DNA of 64,000 nucleotides, from assembly GCF_022429625.1 (NCBI RefSeq), contig NZ_CP092483.1:1488001-1552000 (forward strand). The letters run 5' to 3'. Made by a program: the position numbers and the translations under genes. The notes beneath the pieces were generated by a model. The model saw only the letters and a list, made by a program, of their open reading frames with translations, was not told the DNA's origin and ran no database searches. Of this stretch, positions 54,775 through 63,622 are shown piece by piece. The DNA is from Devosia lacusdianchii. GTDB taxonomy: Bacteria > Pseudomonadota > Alphaproteobacteria > Rhizobiales > Devosiaceae. The first letter of the stretch is position 1, and every line of letters starts with the position of its first letter.

Positions 54775-55812
54775 TTAAGCCCGGTGGATCACCGCATTGT
54801 CGCGATAGGCCGCAATCGCCCGCGGTGACAGCGTCACCCCCTGGCCCGGCCTGAACATATCCGGGTGAGACACCATCGCCTTGATGCGCGTCGCATCGAG
54901 CAGTTCCAGATCAACCAGCCCATGCGTGCCATAGTCGGTCACCCGGTGCACCTTGCCTTGGCTGCCTTCGGTTGCCACGGCCAAGTCCAGCGCTTCGGGA
55001 CGGATGGCCAGGGTCGCCGGGCCGTCGCTGACGGGCAGGGGTGTCGAATACCCCGCCTTGCTGAAAATGCCATTGGACACAGTGCCTTCGACCAGGTTCA
55101 TCGTACCGATAAAGCCGGCCACGAACGGCGTCTGCGGTTCCCGATACACGATGTCCGGCCGATCGATCTGCTCGGTCTTGCCATCGCGCATGACGACGAT
55201 ACGGTCGGCCATCGACAGCGCCTCGTCCTGACCGTGGGTCACGAACAGCGTGGTGATCTTGAGCCGCTGCTGAATGTCCCGCACCTCTTCGCGAAGTCTT
55301 TCGCGCAAGTGCTGGTCCAGACTCGCAAAAGGCTCGTCGAGCAGCAGAATTTTGGGCTCCAGCACCAGGGACCGCGCCAGCGCCACGCGCTGCTGCTGCC
55401 CACCCGAAAGCTGGGTCACGGCGCGCGTGCCGTAGCCATTGAGCCCTACCAGATCGAGCACGGCTTCCACCCGCCGCTTGATCTCGTCCGGCGCCACCTT
55501 GCGCAGCTTCAGGCCGAAGGCCAGGTTCTTGAACACATTCATATGTGTCCACAGCGCATGGCTCTGGAACACCATGCCGGTCGGGCGCTTCTCCGGCGGG
55601 ATGAAGGTGATGTCCTCACCATCGATGGTCATCAGTCCCGATGTCGGCGTCTCAAAGCCGCCAACCATGCGCAAAAGTGTCGATTTCCCCGAACCCGACG
55701 GCCCGAGCAAACACACCAGCTCGCCATCGGCCACGTCGAGCGAGAAGCTGTCGACGGCCTTTGTGCCATTGGGAAAAATCTTGGAAACGTCTTTGATCTT
55801 GAGAACGGACAT
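54775..55812 (-). CDS. ABC importer ATPase (PotA/FbpC type)
   Basis: 345 residues from the ATG at 55812. Walker [11 protein letters not shown]-loop MVFQSHALW, signature [15 protein letters not shown], Walker [13 protein letters not shown] and H-loop FVTHG. In the last motif the usual Asp after His is Gly. A C-terminal TOBE-like domain (about 235-345) contains [12 protein letters not shown]. It is the last gene of a four-gene importer operon. Confidence 0.9.
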   Translation of the reverse strand: MSVLKIKDVSKIFPNGTKAVDSFSLDVADGELVCLLGPSGSGKSTLLRMVGGFETPTSGLMTIDGEDITFIPPEKRPTGMVFQSHALWTHMNVFKNLAFGLKLRKVAPDEIKRRVEAVLDLVGLNGYGTRAVTQLSGGQQQRVALARSLVLEPKILLLDEPFASLDQHLRERLREEVRDIQQRLKITTLFVTHGQDEALSMADRIVVMRDGKTEQIDRPDIVYREPQTPFVAGFIGTMNLVEGTVSNGIFSKAGYSTPLPVSDGPATLAIRPEALDLAVATEGSQGKVHRVTDYGTHGLVDLELLDATRIKAMVSHPDMFRPGQGVTLSPRAIAAYRDNAVIHRA

Positions 55813-55820
55813 AACTTTTC

Positions 55821-56639
55821 CTAGCCGCCGAAGCCGCGGGCAAACGAACCGGAATTGACGACCCGGCGGGCAAACAGCAGCGCAATGAAGCTGGGCACCC
55901 ACAAGATCACCGACAGCACCGCGCCATATTGGATCACCGGCTGATTGTTGATGAACGAGATCATCAGCACCGGCAGCGTGCGCACCTGCGGCGCCCCGAT
56001 CAGCCAGGCGCCCTCGGTCTCATAGAATGTGCCAACGAAGCTGAGCAGGATGGCCGCAGCGATGGTCGGCCCCGCCTGAGGCAGGGTGATCGACCAGAAC
56101 ACGCGGAACGGCCCGGCGCCGACATCGCGCGCCGCCTCTTCCATGCGCCGGTCGACGGCTTGGAAGGCCGCCACAGGAATCCAGATCATGAACAGCAGCG
56201 TGCCCACGAGTTGGATCAGCACGACGCCCCAGAACGTGCCGATCAGGTTGAGCTGCAGAAAGATGCCGGCAATGGCCACCAGCAGGCCGAATTTGGGGAA
56301 CGCGTGCCCGGCGAGGAACGAGAAGAACAGGATGCTGCGCCCGGGAAAATCCAGCCGTGCAAACGCATAGGCTGCCGGCAGGCAGATGATGGCCGACAGC
56401 AGCGTCACGGTCGCTGCCAGCGTCAGGCTCATGGTGATTGAGGTCCACACATCGGCGCGCGCCAATGTCTGGCCCCAGAACCTGAGCCCGAATTCCTGTG
56501 GGATCAGCGCGGGGTAGCGCCACACATTGGTGAAGGCCCAGGTGCCGACCACCACCAGCGGCAGCACGATGACCAGCGTCAGCACCGCCGCGAAGGCGAT
56601 GCCGGTCCAGTCGATGCGACGGCGAACGAGTGTGGTCAT
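55821..56639 (-). CDS. ABC importer permease (PotC/FbpB-half type)
   Basis: 272 residues with six membrane helices and the EAA loop MEEAARDVGAGPFRVFWSITLP. It starts directly after the stop of the preceding permease and ends 8 bp before the ATPase start. Confidence 0.9.
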   Translation of the reverse strand: MTTLVRRRIDWTGIAFAAVLTLVIVLPLVVVGTWAFTNVWRYPALIPQEFGLRFWGQTLARADVWTSITMSLTLAATVTLLSAIICLPAAYAFARLDFPGRSILFFSFLAGHAFPKFGLLVAIAGIFLQLNLIGTFWGVVLIQLVGTLLFMIWIPVAAFQAVDRRMEEAARDVGAGPFRVFWSITLPQAGPTIAAAILLSFVGTFYETEGAWLIGAPQVRTLPVLMISFINNQPVIQYGAVLSVILWVPSFIALLFARRVVNSGSFARGFGG

Positions 56640-57515
56640 CTATGCCGCCTGGTTCTTGGCGACAGAGCGCACATAAAAGAGCCCGAAGATGATGCAGAAA
56701 CCGAACGTGATCACCGCCTGGGTGATGGCCGTCTGCGGCTCGAACAGCTCGCGGAAGGTGCGCTGCATGAACGGCCCCATCATTTCCGGCGCCGCCGGAC
56801 CCAGCACATAGGGCAGGGTGAAGGCCGAGAAGATGCCGAGCACGGCAAACGAAATCGCCACCAGGATCGAGTTGGAAATGCGCGGCAGGATGATGTGCCA
56901 GAGCAAGGCGAACTTGCCGGCGCCGACGTCACGGGCGGCTTCGATCGCCTGGTTGGAAATACTGCCCAATCCCGACAGCAGGATCAGCACCGTCAACGGA
57001 ATATTGTCCCACACCAGCCCGATGACCGGGCCCCACGGCGTCAGATAGGGCGAGCGAATTTTTGGCATGCCGACAGCGTTAAGCAATAGATCCGCCGTGC
57101 CGTTTGGTCCGAGCACGCGGATGAACGCGAAGCTGAGGATGATCGAGGGCACGAACATCGGGAAGATGGCGAGGCTTTGTACATAACCGGCCACGCGGCT
57201 GTCCGAAAAGCGCAGGTAAAGCGCGATCGGCAGGCACACGAGCAGCAGCAGAATGGCGCATACGCCGGTGGTCCATAGCGTTATGGACAGGTTCGAGAGG
57301 CTGTAGCCATCCGAAAAGAAGAAGCGATAGGTCTCGATCGAAAAAGCGCTGCCCTCAGGTGTCTTCACCCACAGGGTCTGCACCACGGCCGAAATAATCG
57401 GCCAGATGATGAGCCAGATGACCAGCAATACGGGCGCAGCGACGAGCAAGAGGCCAATTGGCCTCTTGCTCTGTGCGGGGGCGGGCGGCAGGGCGCTCGC
57501 GGTGTCAGTGGTCAC
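56640..57515 (-). CDS. ABC importer permease (PotB type)
   Basis: 291 residues, six membrane helices, EAA loop IEAARDVGAGKFALLWHIILP. It overlaps the binding-protein gene by 4 bp and pairs with the next permease. Confidence 0.9.
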   Translation of the reverse strand: MTTDTASALPPAPAQSKRPIGLLLVAAPVLLVIWLIIWPIISAVVQTLWVKTPEGSAFSIETYRFFFSDGYSLSNLSITLWTTGVCAILLLLVCLPIALYLRFSDSRVAGYVQSLAIFPMFVPSIILSFAFIRVLGPNGTADLLLNAVGMPKIRSPYLTPWGPVIGLVWDNIPLTVLILLSGLGSISNQAIEAARDVGAGKFALLWHIILPRISNSILVAISFAVLGIFSAFTLPYVLGPAAPEMMGPFMQRTFRELFEPQTAITQAVITFGFCIIFGLFYVRSVAKNQAA

Positions 57516-58660
57516 GAGGCCGGGTCCACGTTCGGAGCAACAGCGCGATACCAGCCGTCATTGACGGCCTTTTCCCAATCGCCACCCGGGAAGGTCGGGA
57601 TGGTGGACGGGATGATATCCTTGAACTTCTCGCGCAGGTCGGCCGCGACGTAGTCCCACGACACGCCGGGGAAGCCTCCGAGCTCGGTGAGAACCGCCGA
57701 CTGGATTTCTTCGCTGAGTACGAAGTCGGCCAGCTTCAGGGCCGCTTCCTTGTTCACACCATTGCTGAGCACGGCGATCTTGGTGAAGCCGCCGGGCAGG
57801 CCAAGGTCCGAAAGCTGCACCAGGCCGGTCGTTTCGGGCAGTACGCCCTGGGCGATGGCCGACAGCGCCTGGTCCGACCAGGCCGGGATCATGGTCACTG
57901 CCGACTGGCCGAGCAGCTGTAGAGATTGAGTATTACCCGACGTGTAAGCGCCGCCATCGAACAATGACGGAGCCAGGTCCATCAGGATATCCCAGGCCGG
58001 GTTCAGCGTGGTTTCGCCGAGTTCCGCAGTGTAGTTGTCGACGGTGAACTTGGTCGGATCGTTGCCATTGGCTTCGAAAATCGCGCGACGCACGAAGTTG
58101 CCGCCCGAACCACCCTTGTTGGGACGGTTATAGATGAACTGCCCGGGATTCGCCTTGATCCAGGCAACCAGGTCGGCCCAGGTCTTGGGCGCGTTGGCCG
58201 GGTCAAGCTTAGTGGTATCGTAGGCCAGCAGCACCTGCGAACCGCGGTACGGCAGGTTGGTCGGAATGTCGAAGGCCAGCGGATTGATCTTGGAATAGTT
58301 GGAAAGGCCGGCCGTCTCGAAATCGACATAGAGGCCCTTGGCAATGCCATCCACCGTTACGCGGGTGTCGAAGCCTTCGAAGATGTCGGCCTGCGGATCA
58401 CCACCACCAGCGAGTGCGGCAAGCGCACGATCGCCGATGGCCGCCACGCCGGCGCCGTCGCCACCGTCAACCAGGTTCAGCGTCAGGCCGGCATTGGCGG
58501 CCTCAAACTTCGGCTTCACCACATTGGTCCAGAAGTCGAGCACATTCTGGTCCGAGCTGGTGTACCAGTCGATGGTGCCTTCAGCGCCAAACGACATGCG
58601 GGGCAGCATAAGAGCACCGGCAGTAGCGCCGGCCGCGAGCATGAAATCACGCCGTTTCAT
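57512..58660 (-). CDS. ABC importer substrate-binding protein, Fbp/PotD class, Tat signal
   Basis: 382 residues from the ATG at 58660, chosen over 58666 because GGGAG is 6 bp upstream of it. Twin-arginine signal KRRDFMLAAGATAGALML. Mature part has TIDWYTSSDQNVLDFWTN, ADIFEGFDTRVT, TWADLVAWIKANP and a C-terminal GGDWEKAVNDGWYR. The class includes iron, polyamine, phosphonate and sugar-phosphate binders. The phosphatase and GDPD neighbours suggest an organophosphate ligand. It is the first gene of the operon, with an 18-bp palindrome just upstream. Confidence 0.87.
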   Translation of the reverse strand: MKRRDFMLAAGATAGALMLPRMSFGAEGTIDWYTSSDQNVLDFWTNVVKPKFEAANAGLTLNLVDGGDGAGVAAIGDRALAALAGGGDPQADIFEGFDTRVTVDGIAKGLYVDFETAGLSNYSKINPLAFDIPTNLPYRGSQVLLAYDTTKLDPANAPKTWADLVAWIKANPGQFIYNRPNKGGSGGNFVRRAIFEANGNDPTKFTVDNYTAELGETTLNPAWDILMDLAPSLFDGGAYTSGNTQSLQLLGQSAVTMIPAWSDQALSAIAQGVLPETTGLVQLSDLGLPGGFTKIAVLSNGVNKEAALKLADFVLSEEIQSAVLTELGGFPGVSWDYVAADLREKFKDIIPSTIPTFPGGDWEKAVNDGWYRAVAPNVDPAS

Positions 58661-58675
58661 TGTCATCTCCCAAAG

Positions 58676-58693
58676 TCCGTTCCTTGGAACGGA
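58676..58693. promoter_or_regulatory. 18-bp palindromic operator upstream of the importer operon
   Basis: TCCGTTCC-TT-GGAACGGA is a perfect 8-bp inverted repeat with a 2-bp centre. It ends 5 bp upstream of the ribosome site of the binding-protein gene, a position suited to repression. No regulator gene is adjacent. Confidence 0.65.
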
Positions 58694-59177
58694 TGTTCCA
58701 CAAGACGGTCAGTTACGCCCGTAGGTTTCATCGATCTAGCGTCGACCTCTCCCGGAAATCAGCTAACTACCGGTCCGGAGATTATGCAAGCAGAAACCAA
58801 TCGCCTGTCGAGATCGCGACAGCGGCGTACAAATCACAGCTTTGCGACAGTCGTGTTACACGAGGCAGTCGTCCAGAACATCACCATCATGCGGCCGCCA
58901 GTGATCAGGAGTGTGACAACATACGTCCTTGATATTGAAAGTGATGTTGCGTGAGAGCTTGAGATACGCCACCGCATCGGCCGCAGCCCCATCCATCTCT
59001 CCGCTCGCGATAACACGGCTCTTGCCGCGATGGGCGCTGGCGTGACCATATGGAGCGACAGGTCGAATCCGGCTCTATTCGTCGCCGACACTCGCCGTTC
59101 GAACGTGTGTTAGATCGTGTTCCGATATTGAAATATTTGTTCCGCTAAGGTGTGCCTGACGACGCCAGGAGATTTTG
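58694..59177. other. Gene-free divergent region
   Basis: About 480 bp between the importer operon and the DUF5054 gene. Only short unconvincing frames occur. A repeated TTCCG with AT-rich spacing near 59121-59145 (TTCCGATATTGAAATATTTG) may be the rightward promoter or an operator. AGGAG at 59168-59172 is the ribosome site for the next gene. Confidence 0.5.
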
Positions 59178-61091
59178 ATGACCCGCAAACGTATCCATCT
59201 GGTCTTCAAGACCCACCTCGATATCGGCTTCACTGACCACGCGGCCAATGTGCGCCGGCAGTACCACGAGCAGTTCATTCCCCACGCCATCGCCACCGGC
59301 GAGCACTTCTTCGCCGAGGACCCGCAGGCGCCCGCCTTCATCTGGACCACCGGCGCCTGGCTGATCTGGGATCATCTCAACAGCCAGGATGCGGCGCGCA
59401 TCAAGCGGCTGGAGCGGGCCATCGAGCGCGGCCTCATCGCCTGGCATGCGCTGCCCTTCACCACCCATACCGAGCTGATGTCGCCCGCCCTGTTTCGCGC
59501 CGGTCTGAGCTACGCTCAGGAACTCGACAGGCGCTTTGGCAAGACCAGCATCGCCGCCAAGATGACCGACGTTCCCGGCCACACGCTGGGCATGGTGCCG
59601 CTGCTGGCCGAAGCCGGCGTCAAGTTCCTGCACCTTGGCGTCAATACTGCGAGCCCCGTGCCCGACGTCCCGCCGATCTTCCGCTGGCGCGCGCCCGACG
59701 GTTCCGAATTGGTCGTCATGTATCAGGCGTCCTACGGCGAGACCGATTTCCCCGCCGGCGACGATATCGGCCTGAGCTTTGCCCACACCAACGACAATAT
59801 CGGCCCGCAAAGCGTCGGCCAGACCGTCGAGGCGCTACGAGGCCTGCACCATGCGCACCCGGACGCCGACATAGGCGCCTCCACGCTGGACGCCTTTGGC
59901 GCCGAGATGTGGGCGCGCCGCGACAGCCTGCCCGTTATCACCCAGGAGATCGGCGACAGCTGGATTTTCGGCACCGCCACCGATCCGCAAAAGCTCGCCC
60001 GCTTCCGCGCCCTCCAGCGCCTCTACGACACCTTTGCCGACGACCTCACCCCGAGCCGGCTGGCTTTCGGGCGTAACCTGACCATGGTTGCCGAACATAC
60101 CTGGGGTGTCGACATCAAGACCTACCTTCGCGACGACACGGCGTGGGATCGCCCCGCCTTCGAAGCCGCCCGGGCCAGCGACTATCGCTTCGCCTATACC
60201 GAGCAATCCTGGGCCGAACAGCGCGCCTACGTGGATACCGCGCTCGAGAGCCTTGAGGCGATCGATCGGGCCGCCGCGGATAGCGCCCTCGCCGAACTGG
60301 CCCCGCCATCGGTTCCGCAAGGCGCGGCGCTTGAGGCCACCGATAGCGGCTGGTCTGTCACCTTCGATCCCCAAACCGGCGACATCGCCCGCATTGCCAC
60401 CCCAGGCGGCACCATCGTTGAAGGCATTGATGGCTCGCTGCTCGGCTACCGCTACGAGAGCTACGACTCGATAGAGCTGCAGCGTCACCTCGATACCTAC
60501 CTGCAGCACCGGGCCGAATGGGCCATTCTCGATCATGACAAGCCCGGCCTCGCCAACGCCGCCACGGCGGTCACCCAGGTTTTCACCCCACGCCATCTCG
60601 GCGCCGGGCAGGGCGCCTTGCCCGACCTCGCCCACAAGCAATTGGGCGGACCGGTAAGGCACGATTTCTCTATCCGCGCGCTTGATGCCACCAGGCTGGA
60701 AATCACCCTCACCTTGCGCGACAAACCCGCCAACCGCATGCCTGAGGCGAGCTTTCTGTCACTGACCCCGGCAAGCGCGAAGGGCTGGGAGCTCCGCAAG
60801 ATGGGGCTCTGGCACCAGGGGGGCGACATCGCCCGTCGCGGCGGCGGTCAGCTTCAAGCCGTCGAGGCCGTGCGCAGCAAGCTGGGTTCAACCACGCTGA
60901 CCGCGACTTTGCTGGATAGCGCCCTCATCAGCCCCGCATCGAGCCCCTTCATGCCATTCCAGCCGGAACGCCCCGATTTCGCGTCAGGCATTCGCATCAA
61001 CATTCACAACAACAAATGGGGCACCAACTTCGCCATGTGGTGCGAGGGTACGTTCGTCACCCGCATGGTGCTGCAGCTCGGCGAGAGCTGA
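59178..61091 (+). CDS. DUF5054-family protein (GH38 alpha-mannosidase-like fold)
   Basis: 637 residues from the ATG at 59178, 5 bp after AGGAG. The N-terminal part has FKTHLDIGFTD (H13, D15), the H-x-D metal pair typical of GH38-type enzymes, then KMTDVPGHTLGMVPLLAEAG and VAEHTWGVDIKTYL. The C-terminal half (about 380-637) is a beta-rich domain with GWELRKMGLW and NIHNNKWGTNFAMW. There is no signal peptide, so it acts in the cytoplasm. Substrate unknown; a glycoside or sugar derivative brought in by the divergent importer is a guess. Confidence 0.8.
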   Translation: MTRKRIHLVFKTHLDIGFTDHAANVRRQYHEQFIPHAIATGEHFFAEDPQAPAFIWTTGAWLIWDHLNSQDAARIKRLERAIERGLIAWHALPFTTHTELMSPALFRAGLSYAQELDRRFGKTSIAAKMTDVPGHTLGMVPLLAEAGVKFLHLGVNTASPVPDVPPIFRWRAPDGSELVVMYQASYGETDFPAGDDIGLSFAHTNDNIGPQSVGQTVEALRGLHHAHPDADIGASTLDAFGAEMWARRDSLPVITQEIGDSWIFGTATDPQKLARFRALQRLYDTFADDLTPSRLAFGRNLTMVAEHTWGVDIKTYLRDDTAWDRPAFEAARASDYRFAYTEQSWAEQRAYVDTALESLEAIDRAAADSALAELAPPSVPQGAALEATDSGWSVTFDPQTGDIARIATPGGTIVEGIDGSLLGYRYESYDSIELQRHLDTYLQHRAEWAILDHDKPGLANAATAVTQVFTPRHLGAGQGALPDLAHKQLGGPVRHDFSIRALDATRLEITLTLRDKPANRMPEASFLSLTPASAKGWELRKMGLWHQGGDIARRGGGQLQAVEAVRSKLGSTTLTATLLDSALISPASSPFMPFQPERPDFASGIRINIHNNKWGTNFAMWCEGTFVTRMVLQLGES

Positions 61092-61101
61092 GGTCGAACC
61101 G

Positions 61102-61125
61102 CCGCGCCATTCGGGAATGGCGCGG
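61102..61125. terminator. Stem-loop after the DUF5054 gene
   Basis: CCGCGCCATT (61102-61111), loop CGGG, AATGGCGCGG (61116-61125). A perfect 10-bp stem without a T-run, 10 bp after the stop codon and between convergent genes. Confidence 0.6.
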
Positions 61126-61153
61126 TGCCCAAAACTGGCCTGTGGGCCGAATC

Positions 61154-61351
61154 CTAGTGCGTCAGCGTTCCTGCTGGCGGCGTCGGTTGTGCGATTTCGG
61201 CGGCCGCCTCGGATGTGTCGAGGCCGGCCTCTTCTGCCAACTCGCGCTCCGCCCTGTGCCAGTATTCTAGGTCGTTGCCCTCGGGCGATCCGGCCTCGAC
61301 CCACAGGGCATAGGCCCGGTCGCGGATGGCGTCGTCTTGCAGCGTATTCAT
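61154..61351 (-). CDS. Small DUF2934-type protein
   Basis: 65 residues. The core DRAYALWVEAGSPEGNDLEYW and HRAERELAEE is the DUF2934 pattern (R-A-Y-x-L-W-x-x-x-G-x-P-x-G-x-x-x-x-W-x-x-A-E), found in many Hyphomicrobiales. Function unknown. Confidence 0.8.
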   Translation of the reverse strand: MNTLQDDAIRDRAYALWVEAGSPEGNDLEYWHRAERELAEEAGLDTSEAAAEIAQPTPPAGTLTH

Positions 61352-61439
61352 GATGGTCAATCCTCCAGCCCTAAGCACGGCGCCTTGTGGCGCCGCGCTC
61401 GGGGGAGAACGTCGTCCGGCCTTGCCGGTTGCGTAGAAT

Positions 61440-61922
61440 TCAGAGGCGGGAGGCCACTTCTTCGAGCTGGGTAGCGCAGAGGCCCCAGCCTTCGTGGAAA
61501 CCCATCTTCTTGTGGTTGGCGGCGTCCTCGGCAGTCCAGTGCCGCGCCACGGCGGTGTACTTGGTCTTGCCGTTGCCGCCATCCTCGAAGGTAAGGATGG
61601 CGGTGAAGAACGGCTTGCCCGACGGAGCCCAGTCCCCGACGAAAGCGTCGGTAAAGACCAGTTTTTCGTTCGGGACGATCTCCAGATACTGGCCGGGATT
61701 GGGGTATTCGGTGCCATTCTCGTCCGCCATGGTGACAACATTGGCGCCGCCAGGACGCAGGTCGATCTCGATCTTGGGTGTGGTCCACGGGCGGGGCGCG
61801 AACCACTGCTTCATCAGCTCGGGCTGCGTCCAGCACTGATAGACCTTTTCGCGCGGGACATTGAGCACGCGGGTCAGCACGAGGTCACGATCCGTATCCT
61901 GGGTGGGAAGGGTGGTGGTCAT
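61440..61922 (-). CDS. SRPBCC / AHSA1-family protein
   Basis: 160 residues from the ATG at 61922. The START-like fold is shown by RVLNVPREKVYQCWTQPELM, KQWFAPRPWTT, IDLRPGGANVVTM, FTDAFVGDW and the C-terminal GWGLCATQLEEVA. Members bind hydrophobic ligands or act as Hsp90-activator-like proteins. No specific function is indicated by neighbours. Confidence 0.85.
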   Translation of the reverse strand: MTTTLPTQDTDRDLVLTRVLNVPREKVYQCWTQPELMKQWFAPRPWTTPKIEIDLRPGGANVVTMADENGTEYPNPGQYLEIVPNEKLVFTDAFVGDWAPSGKPFFTAILTFEDGGNGKTKYTAVARHWTAEDAANHKKMGFHEGWGLCATQLEEVASRL

Positions 61923-62084
61923 TTCGTTTCTCTCTCGGTCTTGGTGCAGTTCTATCCAAGCGACGAGCGAAGCATTCTGGCTTCGACAGGCCTTGTTCGC
62001 TTTTTTACATTTTTTCTGCGCGAAGCTTGGCAGCTGCCCGTCGAGCATGTTCTCTCTGCCCCTGTTTGAAAGAGGATTGCCGCT

Positions 62085-62405
62085 ATGACCGACCCGCTGC
62101 CAGCCGTCACCGCGCCGCAAAGTCGTGCTGGCCGTGCCCTTATCGGCTGGTCTGTCGCGGCACTGGCCGAAGCCACCAACATGCCGCAGTCAGAAATCGA
62201 GCAGTTCGAGGCGGAAACGCTGCGGCCCGATAGCGATTGCCATCGCGCCATCCGCACGGCGCTGGAAGCCAACGGCGTGCTCTTCCTGCCCGAACAGGGT
62301 GGGGAGGGCGTCGGCGTGCGTCTCAAGTTTCCGCGTCAGACGGTCAAGCGCATTCAGACTTGGGAAGGGGAGGGCGGCGCCACCGGCGAAGACGATATCG
62401 TCTAG
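62085..62405 (+). CDS. Small XRE-type helix-turn-helix protein
   Basis: 106 residues. An HTH-like region (about 14-45, RALIGWSVAALAEATNMPQS then EIEQFEAETL) is followed by GVLFLPEQGGEGVGVRL, a tail common in short Hyphomicrobiales XRE proteins. It overlaps the convergent murQ-like stop by 4 bp (CTAG). Target unknown. Confidence 0.7.
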   Translation: MTDPLPAVTAPQSRAGRALIGWSVAALAEATNMPQSEIEQFEAETLRPDSDCHRAIRTALEANGVLFLPEQGGEGVGVRLKFPRQTVKRIQTWEGEGGATGEDDIV

Positions 62406-63298
62406 CGCCCCAGCGCGCTCAGCACGGGCCGCAGCTTGCCATCATTCTCGGCCAGCAGCCTCCGCGCGGCGTCAACGCCATCCGCTCCGGCGGCAAGCAC
62501 TATTGCCACCTTGACTGCGCCGTGCGCCTGTTCCAGCGCCGCGGCGGCTTTCTGGTCATCCACAGCTCCGACCGCCATGACGATCCCCTTGGCGCGACCG
62601 CGTAGCTTCATATTGTCGGCGATCAGATTGACCATGAAGCCGTCATGCACATGTCCCAGATGGATCGCCATCATGGTCGACAGCATGTTGAGCGCGATCT
62701 TCTGCGCTGTTCCCGCACCCATACGGGTCGAGCCGGCGATCACCTCGGGTGGCGTCGCGAGGCACACCGCGACATCAACTTTGTCGAACAAGGGCGCGCC
62801 GTGATTGTTGGAAAGGCCCACCGTGCTCGCTCCTGCCGCGCGCGCTGCCTCAACAGCCGCCATGGGGTAGGGCGTGTAGCCGCTTGCGGTGAGCGCGATG
62901 ACGCAATCGCCGGGGCCAACGCCCGCCGCCGCGATTTCCGCGCGCGCCGCGTCGGCGTCATCCTCGGGACCGCCCTCCATGTCGGTAAGCGCCGCGACCC
63001 CGCCGGCCAGCAGCACCTTGATGCGATCGCGTGCAATGCCATAGGTGCCTGGTATTTCGAGCGCGTCGGCCAGCGCCATCAAGCCTGAGCTACCGGCCGC
63101 GGCGTAGATCAGCCGATGGCCGCCCGCGATGCTCTTGGCCGCCAGTTCTGCCGCCGCCGCGATTTGCGGCACCGCGTGTTCCACAGCTTCGGCGGCTTCT
63201 ACCTGGGCCCGGGCGAGAATCGACAAAGCCTCATTGGCCGGCAAGGTGTCGAAGCCCGCCGCGTGGACATGTGTCATCTCGGTTTGCGTTGCACTCAT
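62402..63298 (-). CDS. murQ: N-acetylmuramic acid 6-phosphate etherase-like protein (MurQ)
   Basis: 298 residues from the ATG at 63298. SIS domain with IYAAAGSSGLMALADALEIP, acidic motif EGGPEDDAD, ALTASGYTPYP and the MurQ signature AGSTRMGAGTAQKIALNMLS. MurQ cleaves the lactyl ether of MurNAc-6-phosphate in cell-wall sugar recycling. It is divergent from a GntR/HutC regulator, consistent with amino-sugar control. Some motif positions differ from E. coli MurQ, so a related SIS etherase or isomerase is possible. Confidence 0.85.
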   Translation of the reverse strand: MSATQTEMTHVHAAGFDTLPANEALSILARAQVEAAEAVEHAVPQIAAAAELAAKSIAGGHRLIYAAAGSSGLMALADALEIPGTYGIARDRIKVLLAGGVAALTDMEGGPEDDADAARAEIAAAGVGPGDCVIALTASGYTPYPMAAVEAARAAGASTVGLSNNHGAPLFDKVDVAVCLATPPEVIAGSTRMGAGTAQKIALNMLSTMMAIHLGHVHDGFMVNLIADNMKLRGRAKGIVMAVGAVDDQKAAAALEQAHGAVKVAIVLAAGADGVDAARRLLAENDGKLRPVLSALGR

Positions 63299-63313
63299 GC
63301 CAATACTCCAGTC

Positions 63314-63479
63314 ATGGTAATGATGCCAAAAAAATACCACTTGTCTAGCCGGGCCAAGAAAGCCGTCCGCTCAGCATCGAGAGTTCTGCCAAAAAGCTCA
63401 GGAATCCCAGTCTGATACCCCTGTCGTGCATAATTTCACATTAGGGCTTGGTGAATGGTATTTTATTGGTATCATGTTG
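63314..63479. promoter_or_regulatory. Candidate GntR-type operators between murQ and the regulator
   Basis: AAAATACCA (about 63331-63339) and TGGTATTTT (about 63456-63464) form a long-range inverted pair. The second continues with ATTGGTATCA, a repeat of TGGTAT. TGG-N8-CCA occurs at 63315-63328. NagR/DasR-like GntR proteins bind TGGT...ACCA sites. The gap 63299-63553 has no gene. Confidence 0.5.
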
Positions 63480-63553
63480 GTCGCGGGGGAAGGGTTGGAG
63501 AAATCGCGGATTTTTAGTGATATGCATCGCGGATCGGGGCTAGGGCGAAGCAA

Positions 63554-63622
63554 ATGAGTAGGCTTTTCGAAAGGCTCCGCAGCAACCAGCCTACGCATGC
63601 GCAGCCGGGGGTAGAAGAGTGA
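63554..63622 (+). CDS. Possible 22-residue leader ORF coupled to the GntR gene
   Basis: ATG at 63554, preceded by AGGG at 63542-63545, reads 22 codons to a TGA at 63620-63622. That stop overlaps the GTG start of the regulator (GTGA). It may couple translation of the regulator or be chance; no homologue is known to me. Confidence 0.35.
   Translation: MSRLFERLRSNQPTHAQPGVEE

Noticed and set aside
58834..59091. An 85-codon leftward frame in the divergent region (and a second frame of about 70 codons there)
   Set aside because: No recognisable domain, no ribosome site and arginine/serine-rich composition typical of antisense GC-rich DNA. A decayed gene cannot be excluded but is not supported.
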